From the NCBI GenBank assembly GCA_037576215.1, contig JBANDB010000005.1:3534001-3598000 (forward strand): 64,000 nucleotides of DNA. Direction: 5' to 3'. The notes beneath the pieces were generated by a model. The model was not told where the DNA came from, ran no database searches, and saw nothing but the letters and a program-made list of their open reading frames with translations. The DNA comes from Armillaria gallica (taxonomy: Eukaryota; Basidiomycota; Agaricomycetes; Agaricales; Physalacriaceae). Positions 12,538-22,540 of the stretch are shown piece after piece. A program made the translations under genes and the position numbers. Positions within the stretch are counted from its first letter, which is position 1; each line of letters starts with the position of its first letter.

Positions 12538-13069
12538 CTAGCTCGGACCTCCGACATGCATACAGAAGTAGACGGGAAATAATGATCGTACGTATTGCTT
12601 CGTATTGCTTGTATACGCCGTACGAAGCAGATTCGAAGTGAAAAGTAGAGTAGTGAACCTTCTGAGGTGTCGATATTCCTGCTGTTGAGTCATACCATAT
12701 CTTGCAGCCACCGCCACCTGCAGGCTAATCCAGAAGGAAGTACGCGGTCTCGAGTAGTCAGGATTGTGTGCATCGGGGTTGTAAGCGAAGGTGAACCAAA
12801 GACCAGGGTGAGAAACGGAGAAGGAAGATGCAGAGATGGGCACGACGGGGGTTCCACCAACATTTCCGACTAACAAGAGTTGTTCGAGGCCGAAGGATTC
12901 CTCCTCCTCTCGACGAACAAACTGCAGATGACAGTCGCGTCAATACGAATTCGATGTTCGAGATGACGACGGCAGACATACCCTGGCGTCGCCCGTAACA
13001 CACTGGACGGTGACGCGCTACCCTGCCTGCGATTCTCGCAGTCACCGAAACATTACTCGCTTCCTTCAC
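12538..13069 (-). other. conserved exons of an unrecognised gene inside the 5.7-kb unit (copy A)
   Basis: On the minus strand an intron (12922-12981, 60 nt, GTATGT...CTGCAG) separates two frames. The downstream exon is open for about 125 codons and reads ESFGLEQLLLVGNVGGTP, then SVSHPGLWFTFAYNPDAHNP. The GTATGT donor and the acceptor lie at the same place in copies B (about 31.2 kb), C (about 36.7 kb) and D (about 25.45 kb), and codon-level similarity persists, although C is frameshifted. Another conserved block further down (about 12.3-12.5 kb) reads PNPKSISIP...PSQEG and is shared with copy C. I do not recognise the protein. Copy A is probably not expressed intact: neighbouring exons contain frameshifts. 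Confidence 0.45.
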
Positions 13070-14463
13070 TGACTTCTGGTGATTGGCATGAGAGCGATTT
13101 TCGCAGTCATGGTCCGTCGAGAAAAAGGCGACAATCTGTAAATCAGATGGATCCTGTATTCATTCTACCATGTCTTCCATTTTCAGCTGCTTTGTCACAT
13201 GCGGCCCAATCAAGTCGCCAGCGTAAAATGCCGGGAGCCGTAAATGTACATCGGAGGGAGGCATTGGAATGAAGACGACCGACGGCTGGTACATCTAGTA
13301 GGAGGCTGGTCGTATATGGCGCGTGGATTTTATGTAAACATATGCAAGAAGCAGAGGACAGAGAGACAGCGCGAACGACAGAGGACGCGTAAAAATGGAT
13401 ATCAAAGGTTCGGTGGGCGGCTCAAGCTTCTTGGTGACCATCAGTACAAGTTCAGCCGGGTATCGATGGCAGACCTACAGCTAAGAGAACTGCTTGCAAC
13501 TAGCAGCTCCGACAACGATCATGGACACGTTCTGCTCTCCAGACCTCCACCTACACGATGCCGAATCCTATGCCTCCCTTCTCCCATTGCGTTGATGGGG
13601 AGCAACTACCCTTGGAGGACTCTCCGCGCCCTGAATTTTGCCATAACATCGACGAGGGAAGGGTTTTCTGTGGCATGCATGCAAGCTTTTGCTAGGTAAA
13701 CAGGCAATGGATGACTTCCGTAGTCCTTGATGATGGTGGGAGACGGAAGGGGAGTGGCGATCAGAGTTTCGGATCGACCTTTCCACTGTCCGACTGCGAG
13801 CATGCACGCACATACAAAGCCTGGAAGCATTCCTCGTCTAGACACGCACGCAAACAAAAGCTCTTCCTCCAAGCCTCGTTTGTTTTCTTAATGCGGTGAT
13901 TCCTCGACTTTGCACTCCCGACGGTGGCTGCTCCTCAATCTAAAATGCCCCTTCTCTCTCTTCCACGACGTCTCGCTGGCAAACGTCCATGTCAACCTGT
14001 TAATATTCCATACCTAGCTTTGTCGAATTGCAAGTTCCGACACAATATCTCTACGGAAATCTCGAGCCCGGATAATGGCGGCGTGGATGAAGCTAAGCGT
14101 TTTCCCATCGGCCGATCCTCCGCCTGCACTTTGTCTCCCCTCCTCCCAGTCCATCCCCTCTTCCCGCTGAAGAGCCTTTCAAATTGAGGATCCGCTACCC
14201 TTGGACGCAGTGCTAACCAAAGAATCTCCGCAAACGTTGACCGGAGAATCGAGCTTCTGTAAGCGTGGGTGTCTTCGAATGAAGAAGACTAGGAAACCTC
14301 GTGGTTGAGAGGGCGTTATGCACGGTTTCCCAGCCGTTTTTTTCGTCTGTCTTTTGTCTTCCTTCGCACTATTGAAGCATTTGTCAATGAGGCCGTCACT
14401 ATTCGCCAGTGTGTCCTACGAAAATGGCCACGAAGCTCCTATGGTTCCGTTTCTTTCCCCATA

Positions 14464-15279
14464 CAGTCATCAACCGGCCAGTGAGACACCACCGGCCAGT
14501 GAGACAGGAGGACCGGAATCACTCAGGCTGGGTGATAGGGCTTCGGACTTTTATATAAACTGTTTAATATCATGCAGAGTACATTCTGTAGATTTCCGGG
14601 CATGCACAAACCTATTATGCATTGACCATAAATGATATTAGAGCGAAAAAGGTGAAAATGAATATGTTTTGGCCTGCTGTATGCTCGGAATTAGTGCCGC
14701 TGCTGCTAGAGTCGGGATATATAATCTTGCACATAGTTGAATCATTACTGAATCATTTTTCCTAGGATCCGTGGTCGGTAGGAGGTAAAATCGCAGTAGT
14801 AGGTGTTGGAGGCAGTCCCATCACGTCACATCATGGCATTGCCAAATTGGGTCAACAATCTTATCTGGACGCATTGTACTCAATATCTCGTGTTTTCCTC
14901 ACTTCTTCTTGGGAAAGACTCACCATAATCTTCAAATGGTTGGCCATGCTGAATCACACACTAAAAACACGTCAAATCCAATAAAAATGATTATGGGGAG
15001 CGACCTGATGGGACTGATTAGATATTTACGGCATTCCGGATATGGCATATCAGCGTGATGTGACGTGTCTCACTGGGTTGAAATCACTGTAACCGCACAT
15101 TTTCTACTGATCTAGGGCGATATTGTGTTTCCCTCCCCCGATAAGGTATGAATTGTATTCAATATGAGCCATTGGTACATACTACACATTTTGGTACAGC
15201 CCGATCTCCACCAATACCCACGGTATTTATTTCCGATGGCAATCCCTATTTGGGTGTCTCACTGGCCGGTTGATGACTG
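14464..15279. mobile_element. MITE with 27-bp TIRs in copy A
   Basis: An 816-bp insertion bounded by perfect 27-bp inverted repeats starting CAGTCATCAACCGGCCAGTG. TA lies on each side (14462-14463, 15280-15281). Copy B carries the matching unoccupied sequence near 33.02 kb (CCCCATACGTATCGTGG), which proves the ends and the TA target. A partial second copy of the TIR core (CCGGCCAGTGAGACA) follows the left TIR. No transposase frame is present, so it is a Tc1/mariner/pogo-type non-autonomous element. Confidence 0.88.
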
Positions 15280-15460
15280 TACGTATCGTGGTCGACCGGA
15301 TTTCCGCTGGTTTGCTATCTCATTATTTATTCTGCATACCGCTCTCGCTTCTGTGTTACTCGTTCTCTTCGTTTACACTTATTTCTACGTATGCGATTTT
15401 GATCCTGATGTGATGGGTTGTTAATCACGCATGGTATGTCGCTGCATAGAAATTTTCTAA

Positions 15461-15783
15461 AAAGATAGACGATTCCATGGCATCCATTTTCTTGCGCGCG
15501 ACAAAGCGAGGCGATGTCCTCTCCTTGACATGTCCTCTCAAAGCCTGTCGACGTGAAATTCATTGTTGAAGTAGAGACGGAATAGGGTATTTATAGACAC
15601 GAAACTGGTGTTGGTGTTGGTGTTGTTACCGGCACAAGGTCACAATAAGGAACGGCTGGGCCCACAGCCCTGACATGGCGAACCATGTGCTGTGGCCACG
15701 AAGGCTCATACCGTTGTGATCACGCTTTTGAGTGTGTCGTGCGGAGTAGAGACTCTTCGCGGGGTCCCCGACAAAAATGTCAT
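15461..15783. other. spacer with short (TGTTGG)n tract
   Basis: No gene. It contains a short hexamer repeat GGTGTTGGTGTTGGTGTTG near 15608. A similar tract in reverse complement occurs in copy D near 25.95 kb. Confidence 0.4.
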
Positions 15784-16500
15784 TCACAAATAATATAACG
15801 GTACGGTACTAAAAATGCGGAAAACATTGAAAACATATTTAGCGAGAGCTCCCACAATGTTCATATCATCTGCTCCCAGTAGGACGTGTATTACTTCAAA
15901 ACCAGACGCTGCCGATTTCAACAAATCCGCAAAATGGCTGGTGGCAAGTAGGAACACCGATTCAAAGAAACCGGATTGCAAATCTTCCAAGGATTGTGAT
16001 CCATCGCAGTACCGTAACGCGTGCGCTAAATCCTCAACTTCCGATAGGCAGAAGCGGCATAAACGCCGTGAACGAGGGACAGGTGGATGACGGCGTTCAG
16101 ATCATCGTAGGACCTCAACGGCGAGAGTATGGGATGATGTCAGCAGTCGGACTAAGGCTTTTCTGTGCGCGGAAATAGATACATTCAGGTAGGAACGGAA
16201 AGATGCCACTGGGGTCTCGCGGGCGGAGGAGGGATCTGTTTGGTGAAGGGAGCGGTAGCGCAGAAGGAGGGCCTTAGATGATGCAGCGATGAAGGAATCG
16301 ATATCCACGATTGTTCCACAGCCGTGATGAGATTATCGATATCAGGCGGCAGCCACTGACGCGACAAATCCATCGATACGGGGCGATGCAGAAGATGCAG
16401 GACACGGGCGAGGTCGGAGATCCAAGATGATATCTTGGCACGGGCGAGGGTGAGAGATTCAAAATTTGTTCAAGTAAGACATAATGACGCATAGAGTACA
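15784..16500 (-). pseudogene. decayed uncharacterised basidiomycete gene
   Basis: At least four minus-strand segments in different frames form one conceptual protein. About 16.48-16.33 kb reads SDLARVLHLLHRPVSMDLSR and LITAVEQSW. About 16.31-16.10 kb reads DIDSFIAASSKALLLRYRSL and FRSYLNVSISAHRKALVRLL. About 16.10-16.04 kb reads DLNAVIHLSLVHGVYA. About 16.03-15.79 kb reads EDLQSGFFESVFLLATSHFA and FEVIHVLLGADDMNIVGALA. The order and hydrophobic pattern hang together, but each junction needs a small frameshift and no introns fit. I have seen similar helical proteins in mushrooms without a named function. It lies directly upstream of the retroelement, pointing away from it. Confidence 0.45.
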
Positions 16501-16756
16501 GCAACTGTGTAGAAAGAAAACAAAGACGTCAAAGGTGAGGTATGAGTACGCCATTGGTTCCGCAACTGAACGTTGAGCATCAGCCGAACATGTGAGGCAA
16601 TGCTCATAAGGCGCTGACTAAGCAAACGAGAAGGACTCGAACTTGCCTTCGCCTCCGACCCTTATCGTTTGTGGGCAGCGCCGTATTCGCAGCTTGCAAC
16701 TTCGTTGGCCTTTTTCTATCATCGAGTAATTTTATTGCGTTTTCCAATCTACTACC

Positions 16757-17995
16757 ATGTCAGCAACAACCGGGCCAGCCGCTGTGGCGCCACCCGGAGG
16801 ACCTAGCGGCAATACCAACCCAAGTGCCTTCGATACATCCATGATAGCCTTAACGGCTCAAATGTCAAAAGAGATGAAGGAAAGGAATGCCAGAAGAGCA
16901 GAAAGGAGAAAGGATGCGGACGATCCTGCGGAAGTCTCAGAAGATGAAGATGAGCAAGAGTTGACTGACCGAATGAATTCTCTCAGGCGTACTCATCAAC
17001 AAAACCTATTGGCATCTACTGCTTCCAAGAACCAACCGAAAGAGCCGGAGACTGGATTCAAATTTGCAGATGCGAAGGCTATAGCCAATGGAGGTTATCG
17101 AGCTGTGGATTCCTCTTTCCCTGAGGACATATTTGTCCTCGCCCGCAACGGCGTTTCACCTCCCTTGACCATGTTTACTTCCACTGCATTGACTGACATA
17201 CGGCTAGGGAGAGACGTTACATATCGAAAATTCGCTAGAGGGGCTACTTCCACAAACATTCGCGTCCTTGACACAACTACTTTCCCCAACGAAAAGGATA
17301 TGTCGCTCGCACAATGGCTCGCCGCATACGAAAATTTCCTCAACTTTATTTCGGAGTTATGCGAAGGCGTGAGGATTTTCGAGGGCTTCGTCAAGCATCA
17401 TCAGAGGGCAGTCACCGACCCAGATATCGAAGCCACATTCGAAGCTCATAAGGAGTTCGACTGCGACCATGTGCGACCACAATTCTTCACCCGAGGGGGA
17501 ATTATCATCAATGTTAGCGAAAAAGACTATGTAGAAGGTTGGAATCGAGTTGTGCAAAGAGTCGCAAGACGAGCTACGTCAAAGGAAATCCAAACGACTG
17601 TCGCTCAGTACATCCCCACCCTCGACCATGATGGCAAATCCATGAAAACCAAAAATCACCCTCGTTATCAACCATATGACAAGTCACGAAATTCCTTTCG
17701 GAAAGACAGCCCCGCCAGCGAGCGCGTCCACGTCGATTACCTCTGCCTCCGTTGTGGAAACAAGGGTCATAAGGCCGACACCTGCAATCAAATCGCCCCC
17801 AGTAAACCTGGACGCTCCTTCATCGTCGCGTGGCGGGGAAAGTATCTCTACCGCACTTCCGATAATCAGCCTGTATGCCTCCGACACAATGTCCAAGGCC
17901 CCGGGAAATGCACCATGCCCCTTGACCACGCCCTCCACATATGTTCCCTGTGTGCTGAGGCGAGTCATGGCGCCTCCGCGTGTCCTCGCAATTGA
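16757..17995 (+). CDS. gag: retroelement Gag-like protein, two CCHC zinc knuckles
   Basis: An intact 412-codon frame from ATG at 16757. The N-terminal half is charged and lysine/glutamate-rich (about residues 35-75). The middle is a helical capsid-like region (SLAQWLAAYENFLNFISEL). Two C-x2-C-x4-H-x4-C knuckles follow, CLRCGNKGHKADTC at about residue 330 and CSLCAEASHGASAC at about residue 396, just before the end. Such knuckles bind retroelement RNA during particle assembly. The next ORF overlaps the final 29 bases in another frame, suggesting pol expression by frameshift or internal initiation. This is the only undamaged ORF of the element. Confidence 0.85.
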   Translation: MSATTGPAAVAPPGGPSGNTNPSAFDTSMIALTAQMSKEMKERNARRAERRKDADDPAEVSEDEDEQELTDRMNSLRRTHQQNLLASTASKNQPKEPETGFKFADAKAIANGGYRAVDSSFPEDIFVLARNGVSPPLTMFTSTALTDIRLGRDVTYRKFARGATSTNIRVLDTTTFPNEKDMSLAQWLAAYENFLNFISELCEGVRIFEGFVKHHQRAVTDPDIEATFEAHKEFDCDHVRPQFFTRGGIIINVSEKDYVEGWNRVVQRVARRATSKEIQTTVAQYIPTLDHDGKSMKTKNHPRYQPYDKSRNSFRKDSPASERVHVDYLCLRCGNKGHKADTCNQIAPSKPGRSFIVAWRGKYLYRTSDNQPVCLRHNVQGPGKCTMPLDHALHICSLCAEASHGASACPRN

Positions 17996-20900
17996 AGGGG
18001 AAAAGGTCGTCACACCTTACCGTGCAGAGGCGTGGCGGATTACTCTCGAACGGTGCGGACTACAACAAAAATATCCTAATCTCGTACATGATCTAATCTA
18101 TGGTTCTCCTATTGGTTTCCCTCCTCCTCTCTTATCCAATTTCATCCCTCATAATTCCTCTTCTGCTTCAGACCATGTGGATATTGTTGATAAATATATA
18201 GCAGATGAAATAGACGCTGGCAGAATGTTTGGTGGTTTATCGGTTGAAGACGCCGAGGTGTTCTTTGGAGGCCATTTCCGTACGGCGCCGATGGCAGTTA
18301 TCGACGAGGGTACGAAGTATCGCGTTGTGCACAATCTTTCCGCCAAGGACAAGAACGGAAATAGCACCAATTCGTGGCTGAATGCCCAAGAGAAGCCTAC
18401 AAAATGGTATACTGCAGCAATGTTTGCAGACGCGGTAAGTGTAATTATAACCAATGTTTGGGACTGGCAATTCTGTATGTCATGGAGCTATTCTCCTGCG
18501 GCTATTCCGCATCCTAGTGCCGTGGCTATTCCAGACACTACATATTGTCGGGGGGAGCTATTCTTCTCCTGGTTACGATGTTCCAATTGAACATCAGATG
18601 TACTGGTTTTCCGACCATTACACTGGGTGTTTTCACCCGAATTTGGAAGAAAAAAGAAGGAGAAAAGAAAAGTCCGGAAGGCTCTTGCCCCTTCGTCAGT
18701 ATGCTAAAGCTATTACTATTTTGTACATGTAACCGTTCCGTGTTATTTTTCCGTGCTGCGCGCACCTGAGATGGTATCAATTTCTCATGATCTTAGGGGC
18801 TCGAAACAAGTGTTGAGCATGCAAGTTATACCAAATTGCTGAAAATACAGCACCAGTAAGTCGTGTTCCGATGTATACATATGATGCAAGCACCTTGTGC
18901 GCTCGAAAAGAGTATCAGGAAACACAAGAAAGGAAAACCAAAAAAGGGAGAAAAGTAGGTGCAAAATATTCATTATACATGCTCGAAAACAAGTCGAAAA
19001 ATCGTGAATTCTGCAGTATATATGTATGATGTATCAGAGAATAGTTGTAGGAGCAAATGAGCTGTGAGGAATCGGCGCAAAGACAAAAACGAAGGGGTGG
19101 CAGGTATGTGGCAGGTAAGTCTCGGACCGGTACGACCGGTGGCAGGTAATAACATTGTTTCTTGATTGTTTCCTTCATAACTCGAGAGTGGCATATCCTT
19201 CAAATTTTTGGTGAGTTCAGTACAGCTCTATAGCACTCAAATACAAAGCTACAGAGAGTATGAGACTTCTGAGACTTGAGGCGAAGCCAAAAGAAAAAAA
19301 AATACGCTATCAATCCCGGAACGGCAATGGCAGGTAAGTGCACAGCATGGCAGGTAAGTTAGCGTGGGAACCCAGCGTATCGATCGGTAAACCGATGTAC
19401 TCGAGTTCCGTATTGTTCTCGAGATCAGGGATGCCCTATTGCTCCCTTCATGTTATGTATTATATTATGAGGTTATTTCATGTTAATGATGTTGTACTTC
19501 AGGTCGCAAAGGCTCCTCCGGGAACCCAAGCCGCGGCGCTAGATTGGGTCAAGGCTTATCGATGCTCTCCCATTCTAGCGAAGCATAAATGCTACATTGC
19601 TACTTTTTGGTGAAGCCTCATTTGGGCAAACCATTGCACACCGTTTGGTTTGTGCACTGCTGGAAATATTCAGGGCGAAGTGGCTGATGCCTTTAAAGAC
19701 ATTCTCGCCATCTTGAAAAAGATCCTTGAAGTTTTCAAGTGGGTTGATGATTTTGATATCTTGCGTTATCCGTCCAAAACAATTACTCTCGGTGATGGGT
19801 CTGTTCTATATCATTACTCCTTTGACCTTTCAACGATTTTTGAGGTCTCTGCACCCTCGGGGATTGTTTGGCACCCTATCACCGAGAAAGGCCACGACTT
19901 CGCCTTTGAAACAGTCTACGTTGGCTTTCTATGGAACCTGAAGACACGAATGGTATCTCTGCCAGACAAGAAACGAGTCAAGTACTTGTTAAAAGTCACG
20001 TCCTTCCTTCAATTGGCGTTGGAAGGCCACACCGCAAAATACGAGGCCGCTGCTTCTATTCACGGTACCCTGCAGCATATTTGCTTCATCTACAGAGACG
20101 GCCGATCTCGGCTGCCTTCTTTATCTCGTTTCGTTGCCAAATTTCCGAACAAGTTCATGTCACACCATATCCCTACATCTATTATTACCGATCTCAAATG
20201 GTGGTTTAATGTCCTTACTATCCAACCGTACCACCGTTCACTGCAACCAAGGACTGTTTCCGATGTTGATGCATGGATAGATGCATCTACATCCTGGGGC
20301 ATAGGTATTGTCGTCGGAAACCGTTGGGCGGCTTGGAAGTTGAAAGACGGATGGAAGACGCAAGGCCGAGACATCGGGTGGGCTGAAATCGTCGCATTAG
20401 AACTCTTTGCCATGTGGGCATCAACTTCGGATTTATCAGATTGTGATGCTCTCGTACATGGGGATAATACGGGATCCATTGATGCATACAAAAAGGGCCG
20501 ATCTCGCAATCCCCACCGCAATTCTTGCATTCTTCGCCTATCCAATTCCTTGATGTCTCGTAATATCTCACTGCTACCGGTATATGTCAAGTCAGAGGAA
20601 AATCGTGCGGATCCCATCTCTCGCGGTGTTTTGGGACTGAACGAGGATCGACTTGATATCCGATTTGAGCTCCCTTTCGAGCTCAAGGATTTCTTGTCGT
20701 ATGTATAGGGTTCGTTTCCGTAACGCATCTGCACGTGCAGGTGCTCCCCAACCTGGAGACCAGTCACTGGCAATGACTAGTATGCCGCACCCAGTTGGAG
20801 GTAATTCTCTGCCGTCAAAATTCCCGGACGCTGCTGGGAAGAAGCCGCGAGTCAGGAAAGGTTCAAGCATTGCGCCATCTGACCTCAGGCCCACCCTTCT

Positions 20901-20997
20901 GGCTTCGCAGCGCATCCCATACTGGAGCACACCGTACTCTATGAACTTGTTTGCTATTCTCTCTGCGATGTTCCCTGAAAACTTGATAAGTAGTTGG
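17967..20997 (+). pseudogene. pol: retroelement reverse transcriptase - RNase H
   Basis: Conceptual exon 1 starts at ATG 17967, overlapping gag, and runs to a GTAAGT donor at 18435 (FRTAPMAVIDEGTKYRVVHN is the early RT palm). The acceptor is at 19502, and exon 2 reads VAKAPPGTQAAALDWVKAYR in phase. An in-frame TGA at 19611-19613 interrupts the RT just before CTPFGLCTAGNIQGEVADAF; the catalytic FKWVDDF box is at 19734-19754. RNase H follows with its acidic residues in VDAWIDAS, WAEIVALELFA and VHGDNTGS, and ends in ENRADPISRG. A probable 42-nt intron (20698-20739, GTATGT...GTGCAG) links to a frame that runs into SSW at 20989-20997, where the MITE cuts the polyprotein. Confidence 0.85.
18435..19502 (+). 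other. pol intron enlarged by about 1 kb of inserted DNA
   Basis: The borders are GTAAGTGTAA and ACTTCAG, and joining them gives GCG-GTC in phase. Other introns in this element are about 42-56 nt, so about 1 kb has been inserted. The insert is AT-richer than its host, has no coding frame I trust, and contains five TGGCAGGTA motifs (near 19095, 19107, 19139, 19327 and 19347). I could not define its ends or target duplication. Confidence 0.7.
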
Positions 20998-21314
20998 TAG
21001 AGAAAACCAAGGGTACGGCGGGTTTTGCCGGGTACCAGACCCTTACCCGTAGGGTATGGGTACGGGTTGCCATTGCTGGATGGTGGCTGTACCCGTGCCA
21101 TGATCCCGGGCCTTTGCGCGCTTATTTTGAGTAGAGATCAACTGTCAACGGTAGCTTAGATCAAAATAAATCATTTTCGATGCAATCAAAAAAAGTGTGA
21201 CTCCGCCATGACTCCGACCCGGCCCGATACCCATGCGGGTCCCGGGTATGGGTCAGCCGGGTATGGGTCCGGGTCGGCTTCATGGCACCCATGGGTTACC
21301 CGTGGTGATCCCTA
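20998..21314. mobile_element. hAT-like MITE inside the pol ORF
   Basis: A 317-bp insertion with an 8-bp target duplication GTAGTTGG (20990-20997 and 21315-21322), typical of hAT elements. The terminal repeats are imperfect but clear: TAGAGAAAACCAAGGGTA on the left, and TAGGGATCACCACGGGTA as the reverse complement of the right. The interior is rich in GGGTAYGGGT and ACCCRTACCC, which would fold extensively. Removing the element and one target copy rejoins pol in frame as LISSW-KNVML, confirming the borders. Confidence 0.88.
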
Positions 21315-22374
21315 GTAGTTGGAAGAACGTCATGCTGGCTTCCGTAACGGAAGACACCCTCAAAAATTACGGGGCGGGTCTTCTCCGCTTCACACAGTTT
21401 TGCGATAAGTTTCGAATTCCTGAAGAGAAACGCATGCCAGCTGACGACACATTACTGGCTATTTTTGTTGCCGAAATGGGCGCTGGGAAAGTGAAAAAAT
21501 CAACTATTGATACGTGGATTAATGGTATTAAGCTATGGTAATGATCTTCTCATAGTATTCTTCCCTAACATGCGGCTGAAATGAATACACTAGGCACGAG
21601 TATAATAACGCACCATGGTTCGGAGCTGATATTATCGCCCGCACTAAAAAGGGTGCTGACGTCCTTGCACCTCGTGTCGTTCCTGAGGAACCGAAATTAC
21701 CAGTCACCAAAAAGCACATCGACGCCTTGAATAAGCATCTTGACCTCTCTGACCCCTTTGACTGTGCGGTATGGGCTGCAGCTCTAACAGCATGGAAAGG
21801 ATGTACAAGACTGGGAGAGATTTTGTTGGCGTCCCCTTCCCAATTTGATCCTGCACATAACGTACTGCGTCGCTCTCCACGAACCACGGGGCTAGCAGCC
21901 AACAACCATTCTTGGATTAGTATTTTCATTCCATACACAAAAACTAGGAAATTCCTTGGCGATTGGATCACCTCCACGGATCCTGCCGACCCTTTGAGTG
22001 CGTTTCAGCACCATCTTGAGGTCAATCATGGAATCCCCGATGACGCCCCCCTCTTTGCATATCGTTCCGGAATGACTACTTGGACCGCACTTGATAGGAA
22101 GAAATTTATGGATCGCTGCAATGCCGTTTGGAAATTGGACGGTTTGCAGACAATGCTAGGACATAGTTTTCGTATTGGCGGGGCGACACATCTACTGTTA
22201 TGCGGGGTAGATCCATGGATCGTCATGAAACAAGGCCGGTGGTCCTCTAGGGCTTTCCTCAGATACTGGCGCAATATTGAAGAAATCTTACCGTTGTTCA
22301 TTGGAGATTCCTTGGATAATTTTCGCTCTTTAAAAGATTCTATGTCTATGTTAGCTATGTCCCTAAATACATGA
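21315..22374 (+). CDS. tyrosine recombinase of the retroelement
   Basis: Catalyses integration of the element by site-specific recombination. The N-terminal SAM-like core-binding region reads TLKNYGAGLLRFTQFCDKF. A 56-nt intron (21538-21593, GTAATG...ACTAG, branch GGCTGAA) rejoins LW-HEYNNAPWFGAD. The catalytic set is complete: R in CTRLGEI (about 21807), H-x-x-R in GHSFRIGG (about 22162), W in QGRWSS, and the nucleophile Y in LRYWRN (about 22263). It ends at TGA 22372-22374. It was originally the C-terminal part of pol and is now cut off from RT-RNase H by the MITE, so it lacks its own promoter or start. Confidence 0.87.
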
Positions 22375-22406
22375 TTTCATCCCAACTTATTCATCCGGGG
22401 GTAGTC

Positions 22407-22480
22407 GAATCCAGAGGATTTCGACTGTGGATCACTCATACTTCATGATCCTTGTGGGGGATTCGAATTCCTCTGGATTC
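22407..22480. repeat. inverted repeat just after the recombinase gene
   Basis: Two 18-nt arms (22407-22424 and 22463-22480) match at 17 of 18 positions: GAATCCAGAGGATTTCGA against the reverse complement of the second arm, GAATCCAGAGGAATTCGA. The 38-nt loop contains TGGATCACTCATACTTC. The position suggests a 3' terminal or recombination-site structure of the tyrosine-recombinase element. Confidence 0.6.
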
Positions 22481-22540
22481 CCACTCGCAGAAAGGAGCTG
22501 TTGACTTGCACAGCTCTTCTCTTCCCCAATTTGGCTCGTA

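Larger units (their letters stand above)
10490..15460. repeat. dispersed copy A of the 5.7-kb repeat unit
   Basis: Collinear similarity to the tandem array at 25.4-37.3 kb. Anchors include the GATGAGAATAGT...GACCTAC block (10.52 kb), the GAGCAAAGACAAGCA block (10.77 kb), the TGATATCAGTACAAGGTC block (11.81 kb), the GACTAACAAGAGTTG block (12.87 kb) and the ACGAAGCTCCTATGGTTCC block (14.43 kb). Relative to copies B and D it lacks about 0.7 kb at about 13.94 kb, and it is split by the MITE at 14464-15279; similarity resumes at 15280 and fades near 15460. Divergence from B, C and D is substantial, with many indels. Confidence 0.8.
16757..22540 (+). mobile_element. Ngaro/DIRS-like tyrosine-recombinase retroelement
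   Basis: The order gag, RT, RNase H, tyrosine recombinase on one strand, without aspartic protease or DDE integrase, identifies the DIRS/Ngaro order. Ngaro-type elements are known from basidiomycetes. The element spans at least from the gag start to the end of the recombinase and its 3' flank. I searched by eye for the split direct repeats expected of Ngaro (A1...B1A2B2) and did not find them; a 3' inverted repeat at 22407-22480 is the only terminal-like structure. The element is dead: TGA at 19611, a hAT-like MITE at 20998-21314 and about 1 kb of foreign DNA in its first intron. Confidence 0.8.

Noticed and set aside
16600..16660. tRNA-like B-box (GACTCGAAC)
   Set aside because: No matching A-box or cloverleaf stems around it.
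16501..16756. Left split direct repeat (A1) of a Ngaro element
   Set aside because: No match to the 3' flank at 22375-22560 could be found by eye in either orientation.
20653..21101. Minus-strand 169-codon and plus-strand 115-codon frames over the RNase H/MITE joint
   Set aside because: The plus frame is part of pol (after its proposed intron); the minus frame is its shadow and runs into the MITE.
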